DNA of 64,000 bases, from contig NZ_CP007509.1 of the NCBI RefSeq assembly GCF_000661915.1, positions 1,550,001-1,614,000 on the forward strand, read 5' to 3'. Within the stretch, counting starts at the first letter, position 1. Each line of letters opens with the position of its first letter. Shown here piece by piece: positions 47,865-60,400 of this stretch. Made by a program: the position numbers and the translations under genes. The notes under the pieces were generated by a model. The model ran no database searches and was not told where the DNA came from. It saw only the letters and a list, made by a program, of their open reading frames with translations. This stretch comes from Stutzerimonas decontaminans. GTDB taxonomy: Bacteria > Pseudomonadota > Gammaproteobacteria > Pseudomonadales > Pseudomonadaceae.

Positions 47865-48773
47865 TCAGCCAGCCAGAGTCGTGGCCTGTCCGGCATCGTA
47901 CGTCTTGATCAGCTCGATGAGAATCCGGGTAGCCGGCCCGAGCGGTTTATCGTGGTTAGTGTAGAGATAGAAAGACGGCCGGCGAATGCTGCCTTGGACC
48001 AGTGGCAGCGGCTTGAGCACGCCTTCGGCCAGCTCGCGACCGATCAGATGGCGCGGCAGCCAGGCGAAGCCCAGGCCGCTGCTGACGAACGCCACGGAGG
48101 TGGCCAGGCTGCCCACGGTCCAGCGCTGCTCGGCGCCCAGCCAGCCGGCATCGCGCGGTTGGCGCAAGCCGGTATCGCGCACCACGATCTGCATCTGGCT
48201 CTGCAGGTCCTGCACGCTGAGCTTGCGGCCCAGCTGATGGAGCGGGTGTTCTGCATGGGCGACGGCGACGAATTCCACGGTGCTGAGCTCGCTGCCCAGG
48301 TAGCCGGTGATGTCCAGCCCGCTGATCGCCAGGTCCGCGGTGCCGTCCTTCAATACTTCCTCGACGCCGGAGAGCACTTCCTCGCGCAGGCGAACCCTGC
48401 AACCGCGGCTCTTCGGCATGAACTCGCTGAGTGCCTGGATCAGCTTGGCGCTGGGGTAGGCGGCATCGACGACCAGTCGCACCTCGGCTTCCCAGCCCTG
48501 TTCCATGTGATGTGCGAGTTCTTCCAGCTGGCTGGCCTGGGTGACCAGCTGCCGGGAACGTCGCAAAAGCACTTCGCCCGCCTCGGTCAGCACTGCCTTG
48601 CGGCCATCGATACGCAGCAGCGGCACGCCGAGCTGTTCCTGCATGCGCGCCACGGTATAGCTGACCGAGGACTGCGACCGATGCAGTGCTTCGGCCGCCT
48701 GAGCAAAGCCGCCGTGATCGATGACCGCCTGCAGGGTGCGCCACTGATCGAGAGTCACACGGGGCACTTTCAT
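47865..48773 (-). CDS. LysR-family transcriptional regulator
   Basis: A 302-residue LysR-type regulator. The N-terminal winged helix is [38 protein letters not shown], divided here as [20 protein letters not shown] and [14 protein letters not shown], followed by the linker helix and a two-lobed effector domain. The effector is unknown. It is divergent from the small exported-protein gene at 48831, which it may regulate, and sits 28 bases upstream of the ppiA start on the same strand. Confidence 0.9.
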   Translation of the reverse strand: MKVPRVTLDQWRTLQAVIDHGGFAQAAEALHRSQSSVSYTVARMQEQLGVPLLRIDGRKAVLTEAGEVLLRRSRQLVTQASQLEELAHHMEQGWEAEVRLVVDAAYPSAKLIQALSEFMPKSRGCRVRLREEVLSGVEEVLKDGTADLAISGLDITGYLGSELSTVEFVAVAHAEHPLHQLGRKLSVQDLQSQMQIVVRDTGLRQPRDAGWLGAEQRWTVGSLATSVAFVSSGLGFAWLPRHLIGRELAEGVLKPLPLVQGSIRRPSFYLYTNHDKPLGPATRILIELIKTYDAGQATTLAG

Positions 48774-48830
48774 TCCTTCGCTTCCTTTAGGGTCTGTTAC
48801 GCTGGCCCCTCTATCGAGGAGCCCAGTCAA

Positions 48831-49151
48831 ATGAAAACAATCGGTTACCTGCTCTTTGCCCTGTTACCGCTTGCCGCCCATGCCGCGACCTATCCGATAG
48901 ATGTCGATCAGCAGCTCAATGGGGCGGATATCGATGTCACTCCGCAAGCCATCGACCGCGACCTGGCCGGGTTGCTGTTGCTCAATTACGGGGAAACGGC
49001 CGCGGTGTGCACCGCCGTATTCCAGAACGGCCCGGAAGCACCCCGCACGCGGCGCACGGAAGTGCAGCCGGGTGAGCGAAAGGCGTTGACCTCGAAGTTC
49101 AAGCGCGACGTGATCCGCCTGCGTATCAAGCTGACCTGCGAGCCGCAATAA
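48831..49151 (+). CDS. Small exported protein of unknown function
   Basis: A 106-residue protein with signal peptide (MKTIGYLLFALLPLAAHA). The mature part begins TYPIDVDQQLNGADIDVTPQ and has two cysteines (AAVCTAV and KLTCEPQ) that could form a disulfide. Homologues in pseudomonads are sometimes mislabelled 3-phosphoglycerate kinase; the sequence has nothing of that enzyme. GAGGAG lies 11 bases before the ATG. It diverges from the LysR gene. Confidence 0.78.
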   Translation: MKTIGYLLFALLPLAAHAATYPIDVDQQLNGADIDVTPQAIDRDLAGLLLLNYGETAAVCTAVFQNGPEAPRTRRTEVQPGERKALTSKFKRDVIRLRIKLTCEPQ

Positions 49152-49197
49152 GCGCACAGCCATGGCGCCGTCGGAGTGATTCGCGGCGGCCTGTCCG

Positions 49198-49635
49198 TCA
49201 GTCCAGAACGTTCTCCAGAATTTCGTAGACGATGCCGGTTGCGATGGCGACCAGAACGACGTCGCGCCCAATCTGTTTCCACTCGTAGCCGTCATAGCGC
49301 GGCAGCTGGCCGAGCAGGCGGCCGTCCATGTTCTTGGCGATACCTGGCGGCAGGGGTTTGCCACGTGCCAGGTTCTTCTGGATACCCGGCGGCAGCGAAG
49401 AGGCCGGCGCCAACAGGTCGCGATGATCGCGAAGGGTAATGCGGACCGCTCCAAGATCGACGGCCGGTTCGCGATAGCGATAATGCTGTTGCGACCCGGG
49501 CGGGGAATTATCGCCGCGGTCGGCTTTGCCCTTGTTACCGGGATGACCGTTGTTCGGCTGCGCCGCACCTACGGTGGCATACAACGCCAGTGAAAGCGCG
49601 CCGGTCAGTAGCGCTACTCGCTTTTTTGAGATCAT
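49198..49635 (-). CDS. CigR/RcnB-like exported protein
   Basis: A 145-residue protein with a signal peptide (ending near VGAAQ), a Pro/Gly/Asn-rich linker (NNGHPGNKGKADRGDNSPPG) and a helical part. It shows twin LPPGI motifs (SLPPGIQKNLARGKPLPPGI). A hydrophobic C-terminal segment (VVLVAIATGIVYEIL) is present. The repeated PPGxxKN pattern is that of the CigR anti-virulence regulator family and of RcnB-like proteins. Assignment is by motif only. A strong AGGAGG stands before the ATG. Confidence 0.75.
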   Translation of the reverse strand: MISKKRVALLTGALSLALYATVGAAQPNNGHPGNKGKADRGDNSPPGSQQHYRYREPAVDLGAVRITLRDHRDLLAPASSLPPGIQKNLARGKPLPPGIAKNMDGRLLGQLPRYDGYEWKQIGRDVVLVAIATGIVYEILENVLD

Positions 49636-49783
49636 GCGAACCTCCTGGGCATTAAGCCGCTTCGCTTTGTTCAGCTTAGCCGGTGTTTGCGGGGGAAAAC
49701 ATGGCAGCTGTTACAGAACGCGCCTTTGCCCGGCAGACGGGTTAACCTATGCCATCGTTTTTTTGACCTCCGAGGTAGCTCCC

Positions 49784-51105
<1,322 letters not shown>

Positions 51106-51115
<10 letters not shown>

Positions 51116-51127
51116 CCCTCGGCCTTT
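51106..51127 (+). terminator. Terminator at the end of the helicase gene
   Basis: GGCCGAG (51106-51112) pairs with CTCGGCC (51118-51124) around TAACC, followed by TTT. The stem includes the helicase stop codon. Confidence 0.65.
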
Positions 51128-51131
51128 CGGT

Positions 51132-51428
51132 TCAGCGCTGCGTGTCGGCCGGCGGAATGTCGGCCTCGCGTTCGGCTTCCTCGATCTGCTTCAGCCGCTT
51201 GTCGTAGGCCTCGCACTCGTCGCCCAACTGGTCGGCGGTGCGCTTGGCTTCCATTTGGCGAATCTCTTCGTTTATTTCCTTGGCCCGCTGCGGATTGCTC
51301 TCGGTGAGCTGGTTGATGCGCTGCGCCAGCTGCTCGGCCTTGGCATTCACTTCGTCGGTGGTACAGGCTGCATGCACGGCAGGGCTGGCCAGCAGGGCTG
51401 CAGTCAGCGTGATCGTCAGCATTCTCAT
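51132..51428 (-). CDS. Small periplasmic coiled-coil protein
   Basis: A 98-residue protein with a signal peptide (MRMLTITLTAALLASPAVHA) and a mature part that is almost entirely charged coiled coil (AKAEQLAQRINQLTESNPQR ... EAKRTADQLGDECEAYDKRL). Cys22 and Cys72 could join in a disulfide. The cysteine after the signal does not follow a proper lipobox (VHAAC), so it is probably not a lipoprotein. Function unknown; conserved in pseudomonads to my recollection. Confidence 0.8.
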   Translation of the reverse strand: MRMLTITLTAALLASPAVHAACTTDEVNAKAEQLAQRINQLTESNPQRAKEINEEIRQMEAKRTADQLGDECEAYDKRLKQIEEAEREADIPPADTQR

Positions 51429-51571
51429 GGTGTGTTCCTCGCTCAGTCGGTCTGAACGGTGGATCGCAGCGCGGCCGCTTTAGTTCAGCGGCGAACCCCT
51501 CGGCACCGGAAACGGTCGGTATGTACAGGCGCCTCGTTTCTGGGGCGAGCAACCGCTACGGGAGAATGGCC

Positions 51572-51952
51572 ATGAGCTACAACTGGGATCTGATCCAGCG
51601 CCTGCTTCATGAAGTGCAGACCAGCGCCAACGACAGCTTCAAGCCGCGCCGCTATGCCGAGGAACATGCCGCGCAGATGGAAAGCGACGGCCAGCCGATG
51701 CCGAACCTGGACAGCCTGCGCGCCGAAGCGGCCGACTACGAGAGCCTGCTGTTCGAGGGTGGATTTATCGTCACTCGTCCGGAGGAGCAGGGCGGCAATG
51801 GCGAGAATTTCGTCCTTACCGAACGCGGCACGCGCTTGCTGGCAATCCTCGATAACCAGCAGGACGTTGGTCAGCGCCAGCGGCTAGTCGATAAGGGCGA
51901 AGCGGCGTTGGTGCCGGAGGTGTTCGACGAGATGGCCTCCGGGCGCGGCTGA
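51572..51952 (+). CDS. DUF2513-like winged-helix protein
   Basis: A 126-residue soluble protein, MSYNWDLIQRLLHEVQTSAN at the N-terminus, then DYESLLFEGGFIVTRPEEQG and FVLTERGTRLLAILDNQQDV. The order of a helix, a short hairpin (the wing) and LTERG is that of the DUF2513 winged-helix group, often listed as putative regulators. GGAG lies seven bases before the ATG at 51572. Target genes are unknown. It converges with the LysR gene, the two stops only five bases apart. Confidence 0.78.
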   Translation: MSYNWDLIQRLLHEVQTSANDSFKPRRYAEEHAAQMESDGQPMPNLDSLRAEAADYESLLFEGGFIVTRPEEQGGNGENFVLTERGTRLLAILDNQQDVGQRQRLVDKGEAALVPEVFDEMASGRG

Positions 51953-51957
51953 TCCGC

Positions 51958-52812
51958 TTACAGACGAAAGCCATCGACGATATAGCCGGCAAGCGTTTCG
52001 CTGACCGGAGACTGCTGCTGCGGATTGCGCAGCAGCACGATGCTGCTCTGCGGCAGATGAGGCAGACCTTCCGCTTCGCCGAGTATCTGCAGCTCCGCAG
52101 GAATCAGGCTCTGCAGCTGCGCAGTCAGCGCCAGACCAGCGTTGACCACGGCCATGATCGCCGAAAGGCTGGGGCTGGTGTAGGCGATCCGATACTCGAT
52201 TTCCCGCGCATCCAATGCATTGCACACCCAGGCCCGACAGAAGCAATCGCTGTTGAACGTGGCCAGCGGCAAGGGGCGATGCTCGTGCAGGTTGAAACCC
52301 GGGGCAGCCGCCCAGACGACATGCTCCTGACGCAGTAGCTGGCCGATTTCGGTGCCTGGCTCGCGGGTCACGATGCTCAGGTCCAGATCCCGTCGCTGCA
52401 GCAACTGGCTCGACGGTTCGCAATGCACCTCGACCTGCACCAGCGGAAATGCCTGGGCGAAGCGCGCGAGGATGCCGGGTAGAAAGCGCATGACGTAGTC
52501 ATCGGGCGTGCCGATGCGTACGGCGCCAACCATGTGCGGCTGACGCAGGGTGGTCATTACCTCACCGTGCAGCTTGAGTATCCGCCGTGCGTAGCCCAGC
52601 AGTATCTGACCCTCGGCGGTAAGCCTGACCTGGCGACCGCTACGCTCGAACAGTGGGCGCTGCAGGACATCCTCTTCCAGCCGTTTCATCTGCATGCTCA
52701 CGGCCGACTGGGTGCGGTTTACCGCAGCAGCGGCGCGGGTGAAGCCGCCATGATCGGCAATGGCCACAAAGCTGCGCAGCAACTCGGTATCAATATTCGG
52801 GTAGTTGGCCAT
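51958..52812 (-). CDS. LysR-family transcriptional regulator
   Basis: A 284-residue LysR-type regulator. The DNA-binding domain is LLRSFVAIADHGGFTRAAAA followed by VNRTQSAVSMQMKRLEEDV; the effector-binding domain carries VRIGTPDDYVMRFLPGILAR. It is slightly shorter than usual but complete. It diverges from a DUF1127 gene 96 bases away, a pairing common in pseudomonads, so control of that gene is likely. A GATGC-ATG-GCATC palindrome lies between them. Confidence 0.9.
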   Translation of the reverse strand: MANYPNIDTELLRSFVAIADHGGFTRAAAAVNRTQSAVSMQMKRLEEDVLQRPLFERSGRQVRLTAEGQILLGYARRILKLHGEVMTTLRQPHMVGAVRIGTPDDYVMRFLPGILARFAQAFPLVQVEVHCEPSSQLLQRRDLDLSIVTREPGTEIGQLLRQEHVVWAAAPGFNLHEHRPLPLATFNSDCFCRAWVCNALDAREIEYRIAYTSPSLSAIMAVVNAGLALTAQLQSLIPAELQILGEAEGLPHLPQSSIVLLRNPQQQSPVSETLAGYIVDGFRL

Positions 52813-52826
52813 TCATCAATCCTCGA

Positions 52827-52839
52827 GATGCATGGCATC
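52827..52839. promoter_or_regulatory. Palindrome between the LysR and DUF1127 genes
   Basis: GATGC-ATG-GCATC is a perfect inverted repeat 15-27 bases before the LysR start and 70-82 bases before the DUF1127 start, where an autoregulating operator would be expected. Confidence 0.4.
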
Positions 52840-52908
52840 AGTAACATTCGTTGGATTGATCTTAAACCCAGCGAGAGACTGGCGCCAATCCCACAGGAGG
52901 GTGCCGTG

Positions 52909-53145
52909 ATGAACACGCAGAAACTTACTTCGCACCGGTTCCATCTGCCCAAGGCAGCAAATGCGTCCACACCCGGACTGCTGTCGCAGGCGTGGACAAC
53001 GCTGCGGCGCTGGAATCAATTGGCCCGGCAACGGCGGCAGCTCGCAAGCCTCAGTGACGAGATGCTCAAGGACATCGGTCGCAGTCGCGCCGATATCGAA
53101 TGGGAAGCGAGCAGACCTTTCTGGGATGATCCGGCGCGACGCTGA
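52909..53145 (+). CDS. DUF1127 (YjiS-like) small basic protein
   Basis: A 78-residue basic protein. The C-terminal half holds the DUF1127 motif: WNQLARQRRQLASLSDEMLK then DIGRSRADIEWEASRPFW. Such proteins are RNA-binding or regulatory in some alphaproteobacteria; no role is set in pseudomonads. A perfect AGGAGG is eight bases before the ATG, implying strong translation. It is probably controlled by the divergent LysR regulator. Confidence 0.88.
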   Translation: MNTQKLTSHRFHLPKAANASTPGLLSQAWTTLRRWNQLARQRRQLASLSDEMLKDIGRSRADIEWEASRPFWDDPARR

Positions 53146-53901
53146 TCAGTTGCCCAGCAGCAGCTTCTGCACACCCAGCGACAGGCTGACGGTTACCAGC
53201 ATCAGTGCGAATAGCCGTTGCAGCAGGCTGCTGTTGAGGTACTGCGCCAGGCGATTGCCGGCCAGCACGCCGAAGGCACCGCCGAGCGCCAGCCCACCGA
53301 GTAGCGGCAGCGGTGGCTCGGCATCGGTGAGGTAGATCAGGAAACCGCCGCCGCTGACCACGGCGATCACGGCCATCGATGTGGCCATGGCACTCAGCAG
53401 TGACAACGAGGTGAACCAGAGCAGAGCCGGAACGATGAGAAATCCGCCGCCTACGCCCATCAGCCCGGACAACAGGCCGACCCCGACACCGATGCCCAGC
53501 AGCGCCAGCTGATGATCCGCGACATTCTCCTTGGCCGGCAGGTTGGCGCCGCGCCACATGCGCCAGGCCGACCACAGCACCAGCAAGCAGAAGGCGACGA
53601 TCAGCCCGCGTTCCGGAATGAATTGCCCGAGCCATTGACCGGCCGCATTGCCCGGTAAGCCGCAGATAGCCAGGAGCATCACCGGGCGCCAGGCGACCTG
53701 GCCTAGGCGCGCCCGCGGAATCGCGCCGATCAGCGCGGACATGGCCACCGCACCAAGGCTGACGCCAATGGCATCGCGTAGGGGCAGGTGCAGGCTGAGC
53801 AGCAGCGGCAGTGCAACCAGCGATCCACCGGCGCCGGTCAGCCCGAGCAGCAGCCCGAGGATCAGGCCGATACCCAGCGCTTCCAGCAGCAGTACGTCCA
53901 T
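53146..53901 (-). CDS. TauE/SafE family sulfite exporter-like membrane protein
   Basis: A 251-residue membrane protein with eight hydrophobic helices in two repeats. Each repeat has the family motif: LLGLTGAGGSLVALPLLL near residue 20 and LLSGLMGVGGGFLIVPALLW near residue 160. These are the conserved glycine-rich re-entrant segments of TauE/SafE transporters, which export sulfite, sulfoacetate or related anions. The substrate here is unknown. Its ATG shares a base with the stop of an 18-codon upstream frame (TGATG). It converges on the DUF1127 gene with no spacer. Confidence 0.9.
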   Translation of the reverse strand: MDVLLLEALGIGLILGLLLGLTGAGGSLVALPLLLSLHLPLRDAIGVSLGAVAMSALIGAIPRARLGQVAWRPVMLLAICGLPGNAAGQWLGQFIPERGLIVAFCLLVLWSAWRMWRGANLPAKENVADHQLALLGIGVGVGLLSGLMGVGGGFLIVPALLWFTSLSLLSAMATSMAVIAVVSGGGFLIYLTDAEPPLPLLGGLALGGAFGVLAGNRLAQYLNSSLLQRLFALMLVTVSLSLGVQKLLLGN

Positions 53902-53957
53902 CAGGCGAAGTTGCCGATCGAGCGAGCCGGGGTGCTGTTTGGTGTTGCCGGGTTCAT
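53901..53957 (-). CDS. Possible 18-residue upstream peptide coupled to the TauE/SafE gene
   Basis: The frame MNPATPNSTPARSIGNFA starts seven bases after a GGAG on the minus strand and its stop overlaps the transporter start as TGATG. This gives a plausible translationally coupled leader. The peptide is Pro/Ser/Thr/Asn-rich and not hydrophobic. It might instead be a chance frame. Confidence 0.35.
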   Translation of the reverse strand: MNPATPNSTPARSIGNFA

Positions 53958-54078
53958 GTGATGCTCCGTCGCTCAGCAGAATCGTCGTTCATGACATTGG
54001 TCCGTTCACGCCGGTGCGTGTTCCCAGCCACGAACAGCGAAGCAAGGTGGTATCACGCAATCATCCTTACAAGGCCGC
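53958..54078. other. Intergenic region between the TauE/SafE leader and the DUF3365 gene
   Basis: The rest of this gap must contain the transporter promoter. I see no repeat or further gene here. Confidence 0.3.
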
Positions 54079-54636
54079 TCAGGGCGCCAGAGGGCGGCTG
54101 AGGGTGAATGCGCCACGCAGGTCGCCCTCGCGGAAACCTCGCGCCTGGTCTTGCGGATAACGCTGATCGAGCAGGCTCAGCAGTTCTGGCTTGATCTTCT
54201 CGCCGTGGCAACCCAGGCAGGCTTCCGCAGTGCCGATCGCTTGCATGTAACGGTACTGACCATCGACCACCTCGGCGTGCCTGATCTGCTGGATCGGCTC
54301 GCCAGCCTCGGCGCGCTTGGCGAACTGTTCCAGCACCGAGCGCTCCCAGGCATCCGGTGCGTTATCCGGGTTTCGCAGCTTGAGCGCTGTGCGGCCAACT
54401 TTCCAAGGCGCCTGCCTGTGCTGCTCGGCAATGCTCGGCGCGAGCGTTTGGCAGGCTTCGACAGCCTGGGCCGGGCCGCCCTCGGCCATGGCCTGTTTTA
54501 CCGTGCCGAGCAGTTGCTGCTGAAATGCTGGGATCAGCCCCGCGGCTTCGCTTTGCAGCTGTTCGTTATCCACCGCAGTACCTGCGTGGGCGCCGAGGGC
54601 GATAAAGCCAAGGGCGAGTAAGGACAGTGGTTTCAT
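54079..54636 (-). CDS. DUF3365 (Tll0287-like) haem-binding exported protein
   Basis: A 185-residue protein with signal peptide (MKPLSLLALGFIALGAHA) and a Tll0287-like sensor domain. A single c-type haem site is seen in TAEACLGCHGEKI (about residues 143-155), preceded by KVGRTALKLRNPDNAPDAWE, characteristic for the family. It should be a soluble periplasmic monohaem protein, perhaps a redox or gas sensor. A DUF3365 domain is often joined to kinases; here it stands alone. Confidence 0.85.
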   Translation of the reverse strand: MKPLSLLALGFIALGAHAGTAVDNEQLQSEAAGLIPAFQQQLLGTVKQAMAEGGPAQAVEACQTLAPSIAEQHRQAPWKVGRTALKLRNPDNAPDAWERSVLEQFAKRAEAGEPIQQIRHAEVVDGQYRYMQAIGTAEACLGCHGEKIKPELLSLLDQRYPQDQARGFREGDLRGAFTLSRPLAP

Positions 54637-54735
54637 GGGAACCTCGACATGCTGATATATAGGCGGGAGTATCATTTTGGCGCAGACGAGGATGCAAGCC
54701 GTCGCAGCAAAACGACGGCTTGAGAGGGTCTGCTT

Positions 54736-56718
54736 TCAGCTGCCGCGGATCAGCTTGCGCAGCAGGAATCGATTGGGGTGGCAGGCTTCGGCCACGTCCC
54801 GCGGCAACGGCAGCGGTTCGTCATTCAGCCAGGCGGCGAGCAGTTCACCGGACAACGGCGCGCTGATCATGCCGCGCGAGCCATGGGCGGTGTTGACGTA
54901 CAGGCCCTCCAGCCAAGGGCAGGCAGCGTGCTGGGATTGCCGCGCGTTCTTGGCCAGCGCGGCATAGGTGTCGGCGAAGGCCTGCGGCTCGGCCAGCGGG
55001 CCGATCAGTGGCAGGTAATCCGGACTGGTGCAGCGGAATGCAACGCGCCCTTGCAGTGCGCCGGTCTGCTGCGGGTCCGCCTGAAGTCGCTGATACAGAT
55101 CGGATGAGATTTGCTCCAGCATTTCCAGATTTGCCTGATGCTCGGCGATGCTGGGTGCGTCGTCGGTTTGCTGGAAGTTGAAACTCGCGCCCAGTGTGTG
55201 CGTGCCGTCGCGTGGCGGTGCGACATAGCCCTTGGCACAGAGTACGGTACGCAACTGCCCGCTTTCGGCGTTGGCCGGCAGGCAGGAGATCTGCCCGCGA
55301 ATGCGCTTGAGTGGCAGCCAGGCGCTCTGGCTGAAGCGGGCAGCATCGGCAGCACCTGCGAGTACCACCACGGGCGCGTCGGCGAGAACCTTTTCACCAG
55401 CGAGCACCTGCCAGGACTGGCCGTTGCGCTGCAGTTCGAGCGCTTCATGATGTTGCAGCAGCTCGATGCCTGGCTGCTGCAGCAGCCAGCGGCACAGGGC
55501 GGGCGGATGGGCCCAGCCGGCGTCGGGGTAGAACAGGCCACCTTCGGGCAGTGCCACTCCCGCTAGCGCTTCGGCCGCTTCGCGTGTCAGCGGATGGACC
55601 AACGAGGCAGGAAAGGCCGCCGCCAGCTCGGCCTGGCGTTGGCGTTCCTTGTCGTCATAGATCAGCTGCAGCACACCACAGGCCTGCCAGTCCTGGCCCG
55701 CTTGCAGGTTGGCGAGCAGGCGGCGGGTGTAGCTGAAGCCGCTGACAACCAGCCGCGAAAGCGCGGTGCCATGGGCGGATAACTTCAGATAGAGCACACC
55801 CTGAGGATTGCCGGAGCCTTCCTGTGCGGCCTCGGCGTGGCGCTCCAGCACGCTGACCTGCCACCCCCGGGCCGCCAGCGATGCGGCGGTGGCGCAGCCC
55901 GCCAGCCCGGCCCCGATCACGACGGCCCGGCGTTCGGTGATGCCACGGTTGGGACGGGCGAACCAGGGCTTGTCTGAAACCGGATTGGCGACCGCCTGCA
56001 GGCGCCCGCGCAGGATCTCGCGCTTGTGGCCGTAACCGGGCACCCGCTGCATGTCGAAGCCGGCCTCGATCAGGCCGCGGCGGACGAAGCCGGCGCTGGT
56101 AAAGGTGCCCAGCGTGGCTCCGGGCGCGGACAGCCTGGCCAGCTCGGCAAACAGCGCCGGCTGCCACATCTGCGGATTCTTCGCGGGGGCGAAGCCGTCG
56201 AGAAACCAGGCGTCGATCCGCGCATCCAGGCTGGGCAGGCAGTCGAGCACGTCGCCGACCAGCAACGTCAGCACCACTCGGCCGCCAGCAAAGACGAAGC
56301 GTTGATAGCCCGGGTTCAGCGCGACGTACTGTTGCAACAGCTGCGTCGCCTGCTGCTGCAGCTCCGGCCATAGTGCCAACGCGCGCTGCATGTCGTCGCG
56401 GCTCAAGGGGTGTTTCTCGACGCTGACAAAATGCAGACGCGCCTGCTTATCAGCGGTGCGTTCGAACAGCTGCCAGGCGCAGAGGAAATTCAGACCGGTG
56501 CCGAAACCGGTTTCGCCGATCACCAGATGCTGGTTGCCCTGCAGCGCCGCGAAGCGCTGGGCGACTTCGTTCTGGGCGAGAAACACGTGCTCGGTTTCGG
56601 CCAGCCCGCTGGCGCGGGAAAAGTACACGTCGCCGTACTGGCGCGATTGCGGCAGGCCGTTCTCATCCCAGTCGAGTTCGGCATGCTGGAAGGCATCGGA
56701 AGAGGGGCGGTCGTTCAT
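54736..56718 (-). CDS. mnmC: Bifunctional tRNA 5-methylaminomethyl-2-thiouridine synthesis protein MnmC
   Basis: A 660-residue two-domain enzyme completing mnm5s2U34 in tRNA. The N-terminal methyltransferase (about residues 1-245) has VIGETGFGTGLNFLCAWQLF (SAM loop) and AWFLDGFAPAKNPQMW. The C-terminal FAD oxidoreductase has AVVIGAGLAGCATAASLAAR with the GxGxxG loop and later HGSRGMISAPLSGE. Domain order is the normal MnmC2-MnmC1. The start MNDRPSSD is 75 codons inside the longest frame but matches the family N-terminus. Confidence 0.95.
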   Translation of the reverse strand: MNDRPSSDAFQHAELDWDENGLPQSRQYGDVYFSRASGLAETEHVFLAQNEVAQRFAALQGNQHLVIGETGFGTGLNFLCAWQLFERTADKQARLHFVSVEKHPLSRDDMQRALALWPELQQQATQLLQQYVALNPGYQRFVFAGGRVVLTLLVGDVLDCLPSLDARIDAWFLDGFAPAKNPQMWQPALFAELARLSAPGATLGTFTSAGFVRRGLIEAGFDMQRVPGYGHKREILRGRLQAVANPVSDKPWFARPNRGITERRAVVIGAGLAGCATAASLAARGWQVSVLERHAEAAQEGSGNPQGVLYLKLSAHGTALSRLVVSGFSYTRRLLANLQAGQDWQACGVLQLIYDDKERQRQAELAAAFPASLVHPLTREAAEALAGVALPEGGLFYPDAGWAHPPALCRWLLQQPGIELLQHHEALELQRNGQSWQVLAGEKVLADAPVVVLAGAADAARFSQSAWLPLKRIRGQISCLPANAESGQLRTVLCAKGYVAPPRDGTHTLGASFNFQQTDDAPSIAEHQANLEMLEQISSDLYQRLQADPQQTGALQGRVAFRCTSPDYLPLIGPLAEPQAFADTYAALAKNARQSQHAACPWLEGLYVNTAHGSRGMISAPLSGELLAAWLNDEPLPLPRDVAEACHPNRFLLRKLIRGS

Positions 56719-56785
56719 GCTAATTCCTGAATGGGCGGGCAACGCGACGGGGCTGGTCGGGCGCATCGACGCCCGGCGTGGTCGA

Positions 56786-59542
<2,757 letters not shown>

Positions 59543-59605
59543 TGTCCGTCCACCGATCCTGGATTGCAGCGCGCTAGTGTAGCGACTCGGCTCGGTGGAA
59601 TCTGC

Positions 59606-59627
59606 ACGCCAGGTCTAGCCCTGGCGT
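59606..59627 (-). terminator. Stem-loop after the TRIC-type channel gene
   Basis: ACGCCAGG (59606-59613) pairs with CCTGGCGT (59620-59627) around a six-base loop, eight bases after the stop of the minus-strand channel gene. No T tract is present. Confidence 0.45.
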
Positions 59628-59634
59628 CGCAGCC

Positions 59635-60261
59635 TCAATCGAGACCGCGGATTTCCTTGCCGTTGAAGTCCGGCAGCTTCCAGTGAAAGGTCATTGCCAG
59701 TACGCGGAACAGGAAGCCGCTGCCCAGCGCCGCCAGGGTGGCCAGGGTGGTGTTGATCTCCAGCCACAGCATGCCGACGTAGAACACGCCAGTGAACAGC
59801 GCCACGGTGGCGTACAGCTCGCGTTGCAGCACCATCGGCACCTGGTTGCACAACACGTCGCGCATCAGGCCGCCGAAGATGCCGGTGATCACGCCGGCCA
59901 GCACCACTATGGATGGGTGGGCGCCCATGCCCATCGCCACATCGCAGCCGATCACGGTGAATGCCACCAGGCCGAGGCCGTCCACCAGCAGGAACACCAT
60001 ACGCAGGTGATGCAGGTGGCGAGCGATGAACCCGGTAACGATCGCTGCGCCAATGGTGAAGGTCAGATACTCCGGATGGGCGATCCAGCCGACCGGATAA
60101 TGACCGAGCAGCACGTCGCGTGCGGTACCGCCACCCAGCGCCGTTACGGTGCCGAGCAGGCAGATGCCGAACAGGTCCATGCCGCGGCGCATGCCCATGA
60201 TGGCGCCGGACATGGCTTCGGCCGTGATGGCGATCAGGTAGATGGTGTGCAGCAATTCCAC
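59635..60261 (-). CDS. Trimeric intracellular cation channel (TRIC/YicG) family protein
   Basis: A 208-residue membrane protein with seven hydrophobic helices in two three-helix repeats. Glycine motifs typical of TRIC proteins are present: GMRRGMDLFGICLLGTVTAL followed by GGGTARDVLLG in the first repeat, and GVITGIFGGLMRDVLCNQVP in the second. It forms a homotrimeric K+-permeable channel. It is divergent from the argP gene, 139 bases away. Confidence 0.92.
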   Translation of the reverse strand: MELLHTIYLIAITAEAMSGAIMGMRRGMDLFGICLLGTVTALGGGTARDVLLGHYPVGWIAHPEYLTFTIGAAIVTGFIARHLHHLRMVFLLVDGLGLVAFTVIGCDVAMGMGAHPSIVVLAGVITGIFGGLMRDVLCNQVPMVLQRELYATVALFTGVFYVGMLWLEINTTLATLAALGSGFLFRVLAMTFHWKLPDFNGKEIRGLD

Positions 60262-60400
60262 GACGATACTCCGGACGGCTGGGCTGCACGCCGGTGGGGC
60301 GCTGCAGCAAGGGATGCGCGATTATGGAGCAGTGATGGCTAAATTTGTCGTGGCTAACTATTTTTAGGCCATGCAAACATTTTCTTAATCGGCGGGCGGC

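Noticed and set aside
49550..49783. N-terminal extension of the DEAD-box helicase
   Set aside because: It overlaps the divergent CigR-like gene and the helicase family begins at MFDQFALHERLL; the TTG at 49784 has a proper ribosome binding site.
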